From Verrucomicrobiia bacterium (lineage in GTDB: Bacteria; Verrucomicrobiota; Verrucomicrobiia; Verrucomicrobiales; Akkermansiaceae): 22,823 nt of DNA. The stretch covers positions 1 through 22,823 of the forward strand of contig CANHKJ010000015.1 of the NCBI GenBank assembly GCA_947460915.1, given 5' to 3'. Position numbers and translations under genes: made by a program. Shown one piece after another: positions 7,729 to 15,834 of this stretch; the first letter of the stretch is position 1, and every line of letters begins with the position of its first letter. The notes beneath the pieces were generated by a model that saw only the letters and a list, made by a program, of their open reading frames with translations, was not told the DNA's origin and ran no database searches.

Positions 7729-9435
7729 CTAGCGAAAAAGCGTGTCCACCCCCATCGCCAATTTGTTCATGGCTTTGGGAAAGAGGGATGAGTGTTTGCT
7801 GCGCAACAGGCGGTAGAACAAGGCAAGCGGGTGAAGGATGAAGAGATGATCGATCCAACGATAGCCACGCTGTTGACGGAGAAAAAGGCGACATGCCAAG
7901 GCAAAAGCTCTGCTGGAAGGAGCGGTAGCCGTGAACTGCGTTTTGATCCGATAGCGATCTCGCTGGGTTTTCGGCCAGCGCATTTTGTAGAGCTTTTTAG
8001 CATCAACGATGGCTTCTCGTGATGGCGTTGGATCATCGGCGAGGTAGTATTGACGCGCCAGATTCATCAGAGCAAACAAATCGTGCATGTGATCGAGATC
8101 ATCACCGCACAGTTGCAACTGCCGACCCAATGCTAACAATCGCGGGAACTGGGAGAGACATCGTGCGGATTGCTGCATTGCCACGGCGTGGTCACTGACC
8201 CACTCGCGCAGCAATGTGCGCATCAGCGGATGAATGTAGAGCGAGTCCCAGTAGCTATGGATCAAGGGTGGAATGCGCACTCGACGGAAGAAGCGCTTTT
8301 GCTGCGCTACGTTCTCGATATAGAGCACGTGCATGATCGCCTCATCAGTGAGATGCAAAAACTCCCTCGCTACAGGCAACAGGGATTCTCCCCACATTTC
8401 GGTGAGACACTGATCCACCGACCATTGATCACGAAACATACGAATCGCAAACTGGACGTTGAGTCGGATCCATTGGTCACGCTGATCATCCTCCAAAAAC
8501 GCGCGACGTCGGAAGCGATGCCAGCCTCCTGTCTGACACCAAACGGAAATGCCCGCCATGTTTTCCACGCCTTCTAACTCATCACGAAATCGCGCGCAGT
8601 CCGCGGCAATGAACGATGGATACTCCCCTGCCCCTTCGTATTCACGACGCGCTTGCAGCTCTAACAACTTCCTTTGCTTGATGCGGAAAAATGCTTGATT
8701 GAGCGGAAGGTAGCGAAAGAAATCACTCTCGCCATGTTTCATGCTAACAATCAAATGAGGACTATCGACATCGCGCAAGGTGCGCTCCAGAGTATCGCGG
8801 TGCCAAATAAGATCACCGATGCCGTGAGCGCCTACAGTCCATGTGCGGAAAATAAGCGTGCGATTTTCCCGTTCGAAAATCGGCAACAAGCGCAGCAACA
8901 GTTGATTCGCCTGCGCGGCACTTTTCACATGCAAGTGTGAACGCAATGGATCGCGCACATCCTTGCCATCGCTCTCGCCGATGCGCAATACAATGCCCGC
9001 AAGGTCGGGAAAATCACTTAGGGTCGATTCGATCATCCGACAAAAATACGTTTCCGTTGCATCATCATCGCCCGCGAGTTCGTGAGCAATGGCCACAGTC
9101 ATTGGCACCGCATCAACGGTGAGATAGACAGCCAATCCATGCGAACGGATGATGGCAAATAGCTCGCGAAATTGTCCGCGCCAAAAGGAAATTTTTTCCG
9201 CAATCTCCGGCTCGTGCAAGGGATGAGGAAACACATGACTGACGTCATCGAGCGTCACCGCGTTGTAACCAAGTGCGGCGACTTGCTGACAGAAGCGGTG
9301 CATTTCCTCCTGAATGCACTGCCATGATTCTGCCGATGTGCTCAGATGAGTGAACGGGATCTTAGACCAGTTGATGCGTTTCTTTTTTAGCCCACGAAAA
9401 AATGGACCGATGGCATCGATGAGGAAAAGATCCAT
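7729..9435 (-). CDS. GH67 alpha-glucuronidase-related protein, cytoplasmic
   Basis: The 568-residue product (ATG at 9435; a GTG lies one codon earlier at 9438) has no signal peptide. Three blocks resemble GH67 alpha-glucuronidases in the right order and spacing. 'GIVLRIGESDG' matches the family's 'VKANSEGQPGP' acid loop (E154). 'LIVSMKHGESDF' matches the 'K-x-G-x-x-D-F' strand (D238). 'KLLELQARREYEG' matches 'MLELQ-x-T-x-EYLG' (E265). The D-to-E spacing is 27 residues, close to the 28 (D365, E393) I recall for Cellvibrio GlcA67A. GH67 enzymes remove (4-O-methyl)glucuronic acid from the end of xylo-oligosaccharides. This protein is shorter than the roughly 700 residues usual for GH67 and lacks the N-terminal GH67N domain, starting almost at the barrel. 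The Lys/Arg-rich C-terminus is unfamiliar. It is the last gene of the TonB locus, 14 bases after the porin (11 from the GTG). The relationship is by eye; activity is inference. Confidence 0.55.
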   Translation of the reverse strand: MDLFLIDAIGPFFRGLKKKRINWSKIPFTHLSTSAESWQCIQEEMHRFCQQVAALGYNAVTLDDVSHVFPHPLHEPEIAEKISFWRGQFRELFAIIRSHGLAVYLTVDAVPMTVAIAHELAGDDDATETYFCRMIESTLSDFPDLAGIVLRIGESDGKDVRDPLRSHLHVKSAAQANQLLLRLLPIFERENRTLIFRTWTVGAHGIGDLIWHRDTLERTLRDVDSPHLIVSMKHGESDFFRYLPLNQAFFRIKQRKLLELQARREYEGAGEYPSFIAADCARFRDELEGVENMAGISVWCQTGGWHRFRRRAFLEDDQRDQWIRLNVQFAIRMFRDQWSVDQCLTEMWGESLLPVAREFLHLTDEAIMHVLYIENVAQQKRFFRRVRIPPLIHSYWDSLYIHPLMRTLLREWVSDHAVAMQQSARCLSQFPRLLALGRQLQLCGDDLDHMHDLFALMNLARQYYLADDPTPSREAIVDAKKLYKMRWPKTQRDRYRIKTQFTATAPSSRAFALACRLFLRQQRGYRWIDHLFILHPLALFYRLLRSKHSSLFPKAMNKLAMGVDTLFR

Positions 9436-9449
9436 CACCTAACGAGTTG

Positions 9450-10757
9450 TTAGAAACTTAAGCGTGCGCCGCTTTGCCAGAGCAGACTCTTGGTTTCGTC
9501 ACCGCTATCGAGCTCATCTTTGAAGATCGAGTATTCGATACCGTTGCTGAGGATCATGCGATTTTCGTAAAGATGAACATTGGCGCCGAAGTAGAAGGAA
9601 TGATACTCATCACCATTGATGACGCTTTCGTTTCCAGAGAAAAACGGATCGGTGGAAGTGCCGTAGCCGCCACTAAGCGCGTTGATTTGATCCGTATCGG
9701 CGTAGTGGTAGCGACCGACCAATTGAATGGTGTTCGGCATAATCCAATAACTCGGAGTGAGAGTGAAACCCCAGGCATTTTTATCGCCGCGGGCAATGGT
9801 GAAGTCACCTTGCAGGCCGAAGCGATCTTGTTGAATGGCGAAACCAGTAGAAACAATGTCATCATAGTAGGCCGAGGAACCGTGTGGATGACGCGGCAAA
9901 ACTTCGCTGCCATCTTTGTCGAGATTGTGCAATAGATTGAGATACCAACGACTCCGCAAAGGCACTCCCGTTTCAGTCTTGCCAATAGTCTCATAGGCCA
10001 TGCCTGCGTTGATGAAACCGTTGTCTTTGACGTTAGGAATCATGTCGCTGTAATCGCCAGAAAACCATCCGAGCTGATAGGTCCAGTCTTTGTTTATTGC
10101 GTCCAACATTACGCCAAGAGAATCAGCGGGCGCGATCATGTTTGACATGAGAGAACGCTCATTAGTCAACAACTCGCCATCAGGCGTGCCGTTTTCTTGC
10201 GTGCTCAGTGGCCGGAATTTACCAATCGTAACTCCTGTATTCTCAGAAATTTCGGTACGAGCTTTGAGCGTCTGAATGCCATTCATGCGCGAATTGCCAG
10301 CCATTTCGACAATACCTGTGACTTCGGTGCGATAGAATGCTTTCATGCGCGCACCAAGCTGAGCACGGCGCATGGCAATGTCATCGAGATTGCGTTGCGT
10401 GGCGGTGGTAGCCGTAGTTGTTTCGACCTTACCCCAAGCTCCCGTGGCCTCAAACAAGCCGATCATCGTAAGTTCCTGCATGTAAGGATTTTCTTCGTCC
10501 TTAATGATCGTTGTATTGGCCCAAATCGGATCGAAGATCTCGTGAGATTTCTTCGAAAATGCCGACGGCTCACTGGGAACAAAAGACTTGGTGACTTTGC
10601 CATCAGCTGCGCCTCCTTGAATCAAGGCTGCGTCATCCGGTGCTACTGTCGCAACAGCATCGGCAGCGTCTTTTCTGCCTTCTAGGATTTCCAGCGCTTC
10701 ATTCGCTTGTGCGTGAACCAATAAACCGAATGCGGGAATGAGATAGAGAGATTTCAT
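9450..10757 (-). CDS. Outer-membrane porin, OprO/OprP (phosphate-selective porin) type
   Basis: The 435-residue product begins with a signal peptide (about 1-18, ending in HAQA) and ends in the aromatic residue of a beta-barrel C-terminus (ARLSF). After a variable, probably periplasmic N-terminal stretch (about 19-90) comes the OprO/OprP-type barrel start, with 'MRRAQLGARMKAFYRTE' (129-145), the characteristic 'RRA-x-LG-x-x-x-K-x-F' strand. Alternating amphipathic strands and short turns follow to the end ('YQLGWFSGDYSD', 'YHSFYFGANVHLYE'). OprO/P porins are trimeric channels; some select phosphate or polyphosphate, but many family members carry other solutes, so specificity is not assigned. 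The gene starts 21 bases after the TPR gene. It would give small substrates a passive route beside the TonB-dependent receptor of the same locus. Confidence 0.8.
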   Translation of the reverse strand: MKSLYLIPAFGLLVHAQANEALEILEGRKDAADAVATVAPDDAALIQGGAADGKVTKSFVPSEPSAFSKKSHEIFDPIWANTTIIKDEENPYMQELTMIGLFEATGAWGKVETTTATTATQRNLDDIAMRRAQLGARMKAFYRTEVTGIVEMAGNSRMNGIQTLKARTEISENTGVTIGKFRPLSTQENGTPDGELLTNERSLMSNMIAPADSLGVMLDAINKDWTYQLGWFSGDYSDMIPNVKDNGFINAGMAYETIGKTETGVPLRSRWYLNLLHNLDKDGSEVLPRHPHGSSAYYDDIVSTGFAIQQDRFGLQGDFTIARGDKNAWGFTLTPSYWIMPNTIQLVGRYHYADTDQINALSGGYGTSTDPFFSGNESVINGDEYHSFYFGANVHLYENRMILSNGIEYSIFKDELDSGDETKSLLWQSGARLSF

Positions 10758-10778
10758 AAGATGATAGATGGTTGAGAA

Positions 10779-12272
10779 TTATTTTTTATTGGCTTCAGCT
10801 TGCTCAGCACGTTCCGCTTCTTCACGTTCTTTGCGAATTTTTTCACGGTCGGCCGCACGACGCACACGACTAACATACTGCTCTAACGAATCTGATTTCT
10901 TCAGAGAAAGCGATTTTTCGAGGTAGGGTAAAGCATCAATTGTTCGACCATCGCGCACCAGCATCTGACCGTAACCAAGGTTCGCTGCATACGCGGTAAT
11001 TTCGTTTTCAACTGCCAACAGATAATGCGTTTTTGCTTCGTTATTCAACTTCGCACGCTCTTGCTCATCAGCTTGATCGCGCGCCAATTGATCATAGTGC
11101 TTTGCTGTTTCCAACAACACTTCACCATTAGCGGGAGCATCGGCGAGTAGTTGTTTGAGAATTGTGCCCACGCGATCGAGATTGTTTTGTGCCCGTGCAA
11201 TTTTGACATCGGTGAGTTCCATCGCGATGCGATCCGCGGGTGCGATGTCTTTTGTAGCTCCGCGAATTTTATTGATCAATTCAGCGGCTTCATCGGGAAA
11301 ACCATAGTCATTGAGAATGCGTGCTGCCTTGAGTGATTGCGGGACGTTAACCGATTTCGCCATAGTAAGAGCATCCGAATAAGCACTGAGCGCCAACTTT
11401 GGTTGCGCTTGATCCATGTATAAGTTTCCTAACAACGTGAGATTTGCTTCATCAGTCAACCCCATCAGTCTCAGCGTTTCGAGATTGAGAATCGCCTCAT
11501 CCTTGCGGTCCATGGCAAGATAAGCACCTGTCTGACGCATCCACAGTTGCTTGTCTTGTTGATTTTCTTGAATGAGCACGCCGAACAAACTGGCAGCTTC
11601 TTCGTTTTTATCTTGAGCTAAGAGAGATTGTGCAAGACCCATTTTCCAGTCGCGCGCATCCGGATCGGTGAGGTAGGCTTGGCGATAAGCGTTTTCGGCT
11701 GCGAGTGGATTTTGCTTGGTCAAATAACAATAACCGAGCATGCCCATGACGCGCGACGAACTCTCACCGAGGTTAACGGACTTTTGAAAAGATTTCAGTG
11801 CATCATCTAACTTGTTTTGTGCCAGATGCACGTAGCCGAGATTGGTGAAGGCCCGACGAAAACGCGGAAAACGTTTGATCGCCGCTTCAAAAGCACGCAT
11901 GGCTTCATCGTAGCGTTCCGCTTGGAAATACAAATTGCCGAGAACGAAAATCATGGCGGGACTAATCTCAGCTGGCGCTTTTTCCGGATCAGTTGGCTTC
12001 TCGGTTTCTTTGATAAAGGCAACGAGAAGGTTTTCGGCATCCTTGAATTTTGATTCTGTAAAAAGCGTTTGTAGTCGAGTCAAAAGAAGTTGTTCCGCAT
12101 CCGAAACTTCGGGCTCCACGTCTGATAAGATGCCGTAGCTTCCGGCAAATTCTTTGGCAAATTCAGGTCGACGAACTTGTTCCTTTACGGCGTCAAGATA
12201 GGACTCTGCGTGTAAGAATGTGCAGAGGAATAGTGCAGCGAGTGAGCGTGTGAGAGTAGGCATTGGTTTCAT
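10779..12272 (-). CDS. Periplasmic TPR-repeat protein of the TonB locus
   Basis: The 497-residue product has a signal peptide (1-22, ending FLHA) and a tetratricopeptide array over about residues 105-310. Typical pairs are 'LGNLYFQAERYDEAMRAFEA', 'LGYVHLAQNKLDDALKSFQK' and 'LGNLYMDQAQPKLALSAYSD', with further degenerate helical repeats to about 460. The last 25 or so residues are charged (REKIRKEREEAERAEQAEANKK). The start lies one base after the TonB stop, so translation is probably coupled. A TPR protein in exactly this position, after exbD-tonB, is a known feature of TonB2-type loci; it is thought to support assembly or function of the energising complex, but the mechanism is unclear. An alternative ATG three codons downstream (12263) also gives a signal peptide. 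Confidence 0.85.
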   Translation of the reverse strand: MKPMPTLTRSLAALFLCTFLHAESYLDAVKEQVRRPEFAKEFAGSYGILSDVEPEVSDAEQLLLTRLQTLFTESKFKDAENLLVAFIKETEKPTDPEKAPAEISPAMIFVLGNLYFQAERYDEAMRAFEAAIKRFPRFRRAFTNLGYVHLAQNKLDDALKSFQKSVNLGESSSRVMGMLGYCYLTKQNPLAAENAYRQAYLTDPDARDWKMGLAQSLLAQDKNEEAASLFGVLIQENQQDKQLWMRQTGAYLAMDRKDEAILNLETLRLMGLTDEANLTLLGNLYMDQAQPKLALSAYSDALTMAKSVNVPQSLKAARILNDYGFPDEAAELINKIRGATKDIAPADRIAMELTDVKIARAQNNLDRVGTILKQLLADAPANGEVLLETAKHYDQLARDQADEQERAKLNNEAKTHYLLAVENEITAYAANLGYGQMLVRDGRTIDALPYLEKSLSLKKSDSLEQYVSRVRRAADREKIRKEREEAERAEQAEANKK

Positions 12273-12273
12273 A

Positions 12274-12975
12274 TCAATTTTTTTTCACTTCAAAGGTATA
12301 AGGGATCAGGCAGGTAGCCTGAACGGGCTTGCCGTTCTTTTTTCCGGGTTTAAATTTCCATTTCAACACCGCTTGCACAGCGGCTTTATCGAGCTCACTT
12401 TGGCCCGACGACTGCTTGATCGTCGCTTTGATCACTTGACCAGAAATATTTACCACGGCAGTAACAAGGACCTTGCCGCCAATGCTTTTTTTCAGCAAAG
12501 CACTGGGATAAATCGGTTGGGTTTTCAATGTTGGCACGGGAGGTTCTGCCGCATCGCCAGCGCCGAGTGGATCATCCTCATCATCGGAAAATTTGCCACG
12601 ACGTCCGAATTTAGGAATATCCATCACGAAGCCTCCTGGTCCATCTCCGGCCGCGAGATCTCCAATGTCGATGCCCAAATCATTTGTCGGCTCATCGTTG
12701 CTTGGTTCCGCGTCCTCGGGGATTTCTACAGGCTCTAACATTTCCTCGAAATCTTCAGGCTCCGGCTCTGGTTCTTCTGGCACTGGAGGTGGTGGCGGTG
12801 GGGGTGGTGGCGTGAATTCCACAAACTGAAATTCTTCCTCCGGCGGCTTTTCTTCTTCACCAGAACCACTCATCATAAACGAAACCACGCCACCGATCAA
12901 AACGAGCCCGAGTAAGGCCACGATGTACTTGGCCTTGCGAGACTTATCCTGATGTGTTGATGTGAATTGTCGCAT
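12274..12975 (-). CDS. tonB: TonB energy transducer
   Basis: TonB spans the periplasm and passes proton-motive force from ExbB/ExbD to outer-membrane receptors. The 233-residue product has a short basic N-terminus, one transmembrane anchor (about 16-36), nine consecutive prolines at 56-64, an acidic Pro/Glu segment (65-90), a Gly/Asp linker, and a C-terminal TonB domain (about 146-232). That domain has 'QPIYPSALLKKSIGGKVLV', whose YP motif contacts the TonB box, and the closing 'AVLKWKFKPGKKNGKPV' strand. The start at 12975 was chosen because it lies eight bases after the exbD stop and directly before the basic anchor; the longer frame starting at 13086 would overlap exbD and add 37 residues unlike any TonB. 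The periplasmic linker is fairly short. It presumably serves the receptor at the head of this locus. Confidence 0.93.
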   Translation of the reverse strand: MRQFTSTHQDKSRKAKYIVALLGLVLIGGVVSFMMSGSGEEEKPPEEEFQFVEFTPPPPPPPPPVPEEPEPEPEDFEEMLEPVEIPEDAEPSNDEPTNDLGIDIGDLAAGDGPGGFVMDIPKFGRRGKFSDDEDDPLGAGDAAEPPVPTLKTQPIYPSALLKKSIGGKVLVTAVVNISGQVIKATIKQSSGQSELDKAAVQAVLKWKFKPGKKNGKPVQATCLIPYTFEVKKN

Positions 12976-12982
12976 GTAACTG

Positions 12983-13387
12983 TTACTTATTCGGTTGAGT
13001 CGCGAGGCCGATTTTTGTGATGCCGTTTTTACCAAGCATGGTGACGACCGCCATAATTTTCTGGTATTGCGTGGAGCTATCACCACGCACCACTACGGGA
13101 AGATCAGGAGTGGTCACAACCATGCCAGAGATTTTCGACTCCAATTCTTCTAACGAAACGGGAGTAAGGTTCAATGTAATCTTGCCTTCCGAATCGACAG
13201 TGATTGCTTGGATTTTTGGCGCACCAATGTCTGCAGCTGCTTTGCCGCCCGCTTTGGGAAGATCGACCTTCACGCCTTTTACACCTGCTGCCGTCATAAC
13301 AATGAAGATCAGCAGGAGCACTAGGTAAAGGTCCACCATCGGAGTGACGTTGATGTCATCGTAACTTTTGTCGTCTGCAGAGGCCAT
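12983..13387 (-). CDS. exbD: ExbD biopolymer transport protein
   Basis: The 134-residue product has the ExbD/TolR layout: a short cytoplasmic N-terminus, 'INVTPMVDLYLVLLLIFIV' containing the single transmembrane helix with the essential proton-binding aspartate (D19), then a periplasmic domain (about 42-134) with the 'VDLPKA' segment and a C-terminal 'MLGKNGITKIGLAT' strand. With ExbB it forms the proton-driven motor that energises TonB. It lies 12 bases after exbB and seven before tonB, so co-translation is likely. The conserved aspartate indicates a functional motor. Position beside tonB supports ExbD over TolR. Confidence 0.93.
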   Translation of the reverse strand: MASADDKSYDDINVTPMVDLYLVLLLIFIVMTAAGVKGVKVDLPKAGGKAAADIGAPKIQAITVDSEGKITLNLTPVSLEELESKISGMVVTTPDLPVVVRGDSSTQYQKIMAVVTMLGKNGITKIGLATQPNK

Positions 13388-13399
13388 GGCGGTGTGAGA

Positions 13400-14947
13400 T
13401 TAAATGTCGTCGTTGTTAGAGAATTTCGGCGCAGCGGCCTCATTCACTTGTGGGTAGAATTCCGCCATCTTGGCGACAAACTCATCAATGAATACTTTCA
13501 CCTCGGAGGTGATGTTCTTGATGCGATTGTTCAGATACGAATAAACGAACAGCGCGGGAATCGCGACGATCAGACCTGCCACCGTTGCAAGGAGAGCGGA
13601 AGCAATACCAGGAGCAATCGCGTTGACGTTCACTTCGCCTTCTTTCGAAATAATGGCGAAAGTGATCATCACACCCACCACGGTGCCTAACAGCCCAACG
13701 TAGGGGCCACCTGCGATACTGATCGTAAGATAGACCAGACCATCAGTGAGCTTGTGCTGCAATTGCACAAGACCGGAGTCAAGAGCCGCGCGTACGGCTT
13801 GGATCGAGCGCCCCGAGAGGCCTTTGTGACCTTTTTTCGTTGAAGCGATCCGATTGGTAATTTCCTCTGAACCAATGTGATAGATTTCATAAAACGGCGA
13901 GCGCTTCATGGCAGGTGTCTCCGACATTTTTGCTGAGCTCATTTCTTCGTTGTTACGCTCTAGAGTTGTTAGGTCGTTCGCAACCTTGCTCCACTCGCGC
14001 AGGAAGTCACGATTTCCTTTTTCGATACTGTTGAGGTAAATGATTTTCCGAGCCGCAACTGTCCAGCCGATGGCAATCATCACCACGCAAATGGCGATGG
14101 CGATCCAGCCGTCAAACATCATGTTTTTGGCAATGTCTCCGAAGAGCATTACGTGCTCAAGAGCTTTGTTCTGTCCGCCTGGATGCTTCATTTCCGCAAC
14201 AATGGCTTTGCCGAGTGTTCCATCGAAGGGGAGTGTGCCCTGCTGTGTAAGAATCGCTTTGGCGATGCTGCCACCGGACTCATTAATGGAAACAAAGGCG
14301 GGGAAATTCGAGCCTGTGTCTTGTGCGGGGCAGATGCCCTCCGACAATCCATTTTTGACGGCAAAATATACAGAAGGCCCCATGATCATAAAAGTGCCAT
14401 CGAGAGATTTACCGGCAAAGCCCAATGCCTTACCTTCAAATGTCGAGCCACCGGATATTTCACCCAGACGTTTGATGCCGAGCGTAAGAACCTTGAGTCG
14501 CTCTTGCATTTCCTTCACGGGCTCGTTAGCTGAATTCAAGGCGCTTTGATCGATCTGACCGATGGGCTCACGATAGAGTTGGAACTCGGAAGGGTGAACA
14601 CGGGTGATGAGCGCTTTCGAATATTGATTCAACAGACCAACGGTGTAAGCATACTGTGTTTTGCGCGTCTCGACTTCTTTATCGAGTTTTTTCACATTCG
14701 TTGTGCGCAGTGCTTCATCGCGCTCCAATTGACGAAGCTCTTTGGATAAGGTGAGTACTTGATCATCGAGTTCGTTGACTTCTTTATAAAGATGTCGACG
14801 AAGATCAGCTTGCTCTTTTTGTGTCTCGATAAGAGCTTTCGATGACTCCTCCAGCTTGGCTTTGGATTGCGCCACAGAATCATTTTGCGCATGCACCAGA
14901 GAACAGGCGGAGGCAAGAACGAGTAATAGGTTGAGAGATGATTTCAT
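13400..14947 (-). CDS. TtpC-like ExbB: MotA/TolQ/ExbB proton channel with a DUF3450-like periplasmic head
   Basis: The ATG at 14947 gives a 515-residue product with a signal peptide (1-20, ending SLVHA); the longer frame from 14992 would overlap the upstream gene and bury it. Residues 22-112 are a predicted coiled coil. Residues about 160-255 form a small globular module that looks related to the C-terminal part of the adjacent DUF3450 protein. Transmembrane helices follow at 278-299, 404-434 and 447-472. The last two carry the ExbB channel signatures 'GLLGTVVGVM' and 'LLATVAGLIVAIPA', with the threonines that line the proton path. Ordinary ExbB is about 240 residues. The layout matches TtpC of Vibrio TonB2 systems, where TtpC acts in addition to a normal ExbB. 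No separate ExbB is present here, so this protein probably supplies the motor channel itself. That last point is inference. Confidence 0.88.
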   Translation of the reverse strand: MKSSLNLLLVLASACSLVHAQNDSVAQSKAKLEESSKALIETQKEQADLRRHLYKEVNELDDQVLTLSKELRQLERDEALRTTNVKKLDKEVETRKTQYAYTVGLLNQYSKALITRVHPSEFQLYREPIGQIDQSALNSANEPVKEMQERLKVLTLGIKRLGEISGGSTFEGKALGFAGKSLDGTFMIMGPSVYFAVKNGLSEGICPAQDTGSNFPAFVSINESGGSIAKAILTQQGTLPFDGTLGKAIVAEMKHPGGQNKALEHVMLFGDIAKNMMFDGWIAIAICVVMIAIGWTVAARKIIYLNSIEKGNRDFLREWSKVANDLTTLERNNEEMSSAKMSETPAMKRSPFYEIYHIGSEEITNRIASTKKGHKGLSGRSIQAVRAALDSGLVQLQHKLTDGLVYLTISIAGGPYVGLLGTVVGVMITFAIISKEGEVNVNAIAPGIASALLATVAGLIVAIPALFVYSYLNNRIKNITSEVKVFIDEFVAKMAEFYPQVNEAAAPKFSNNDDI

Positions 14948-14957
14948 GATCGTGGAG

Positions 14958-15755
14958 TTATTGAGAGATAGGAAGTGGAGTGAAGGAGACATCTTTTTCG
15001 GTCGTGGCCGTAACGATGAGTTTTTGGATGGCAGGAGCGAGATCGTTCGATTCCTTAAAGGTCCACCCTATAGGACTGGGGGTACCGACGAGGGCAAAGG
15101 TGCTGTCTTCATTGACAGCGTAGGCGATTGCCATGCCGAAATAGACCACTTGCATGTTGTATTCGTTGCCATCCGATTTTTTGTGAAGCTCTGGATGAAC
15201 GTTCACGCCTTGTTGGAATTTTTCGGCCTCTGCCATTAATTCCGTGACGTTCGCTAGACGCTTGGCGACATCATCGACTTGTGCGTCTAGTGGCAATTGT
15301 AAACTCTTTTTCAGTGATTCCACACCGACTGAAATTTTCGCTGCTTTGAGCAATGGTGGTGGTAGTAAAGGAATGAGAGCGGCGAGTTGTTCTTCTTGTT
15401 TCCGCAATTCTTCGCTGAGCAATTTTTCAGCGGCAATGAATTGATCACGTGCTGTAATCTTGTTGGTCGATTCTTGGTCAGCAGCACTGGCGAGAACTTT
15501 AGCGTCAGCAATCTGTTGCTTGTAGGTATCAATTTCCTTGAGCAAACCTTCTTTATAGAGCGTCAAGACTTCTTTGTCGTTCTTCCAGTCGTTGATCTCT
15601 AACTGCTCTTTTTGTTTTGTCTCCAACCATAAGCGCAAGTTTTCGCGTGTTGTTTCTAGTGGCGATGCTACTTCCTGAGATAGAACAGGCTGGGCTAGAG
15701 TGAAGAGCAACGAGATTGTTGCACTGATTTGAATTCCACGTGTCATTTGTGTCAT
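14958..15755 (-). CDS. DUF3450-like periplasmic coiled-coil protein
   Basis: The 265-residue product has a signal peptide (about 1-27, ending PVLSQ), a long coiled coil (about 30-125, rich in Glu, Lys and Gln), a proline break ('LPPPLL'), a helical middle part with 'VDDVAKRLANVTELM', and a C-terminal module (about 197-262) with 'MQVVYFGMAIAYAVNED' and 'GWTF', corresponding to the family's conserved 'LRLGRVALYY...G-x-W' region. DUF3450 proteins are known almost only as neighbours of TtpC-type ExbB genes and are taken to be periplasmic parts of those TonB complexes; no biochemical function is established. The stop lies ten bases before the exbB-like start. A second ATG three codons in (15746) is equally possible. 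Confidence 0.75.
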   Translation of the reverse strand: MTQMTRGIQISATISLLFTLAQPVLSQEVASPLETTRENLRLWLETKQKEQLEINDWKNDKEVLTLYKEGLLKEIDTYKQQIADAKVLASAADQESTNKITARDQFIAAEKLLSEELRKQEEQLAALIPLLPPPLLKAAKISVGVESLKKSLQLPLDAQVDDVAKRLANVTELMAEAEKFQQGVNVHPELHKKSDGNEYNMQVVYFGMAIAYAVNEDSTFALVGTPSPIGWTFKESNDLAPAIQKLIVTATTEKDVSFTPLPISQ

Positions 15756-15773
15756 GTTGATTGGTTGAAGTTG

Positions 15774-15803
15774 AAGGGCCGCCAGCGTGGGCCGGCGACC
15801 CTT
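15774..15803 (-). other. Intercistronic RNA hairpin upstream of the DUF3450 gene
   Basis: In the 79-base gap between the duplicated surface-protein gene and the DUF3450 gene, transcript of the minus strand can form a ten-pair stem (arms 15794-15803 and 15774-15783) with one internal U-G wobble and a ten-base GC-rich loop. No U-tract follows, so full termination is not expected. The wobble pairs only in the minus-strand RNA; the plus strand would have a C-A mismatch, which fits selection on the operon's sense. Likely roles are transcript stabilisation, or lowering expression of the motor genes relative to the surface protein. Confidence 0.5.
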
Positions 15804-15834
15804 TGATTATTGGTTTCTAGTTTTTCTGGGGAAC

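Noticed and set aside
12976..13086. Upstream start for tonB
   Set aside because: It would overlap exbD by over 100 bases and add residues without TonB character; the ATG at 12975 lies right after the exbD stop.
14948..14992. Upstream start for the exbB-like gene
   Set aside because: It overlaps the DUF3450 gene and hides the signal peptide that begins at the ATG at 14947.
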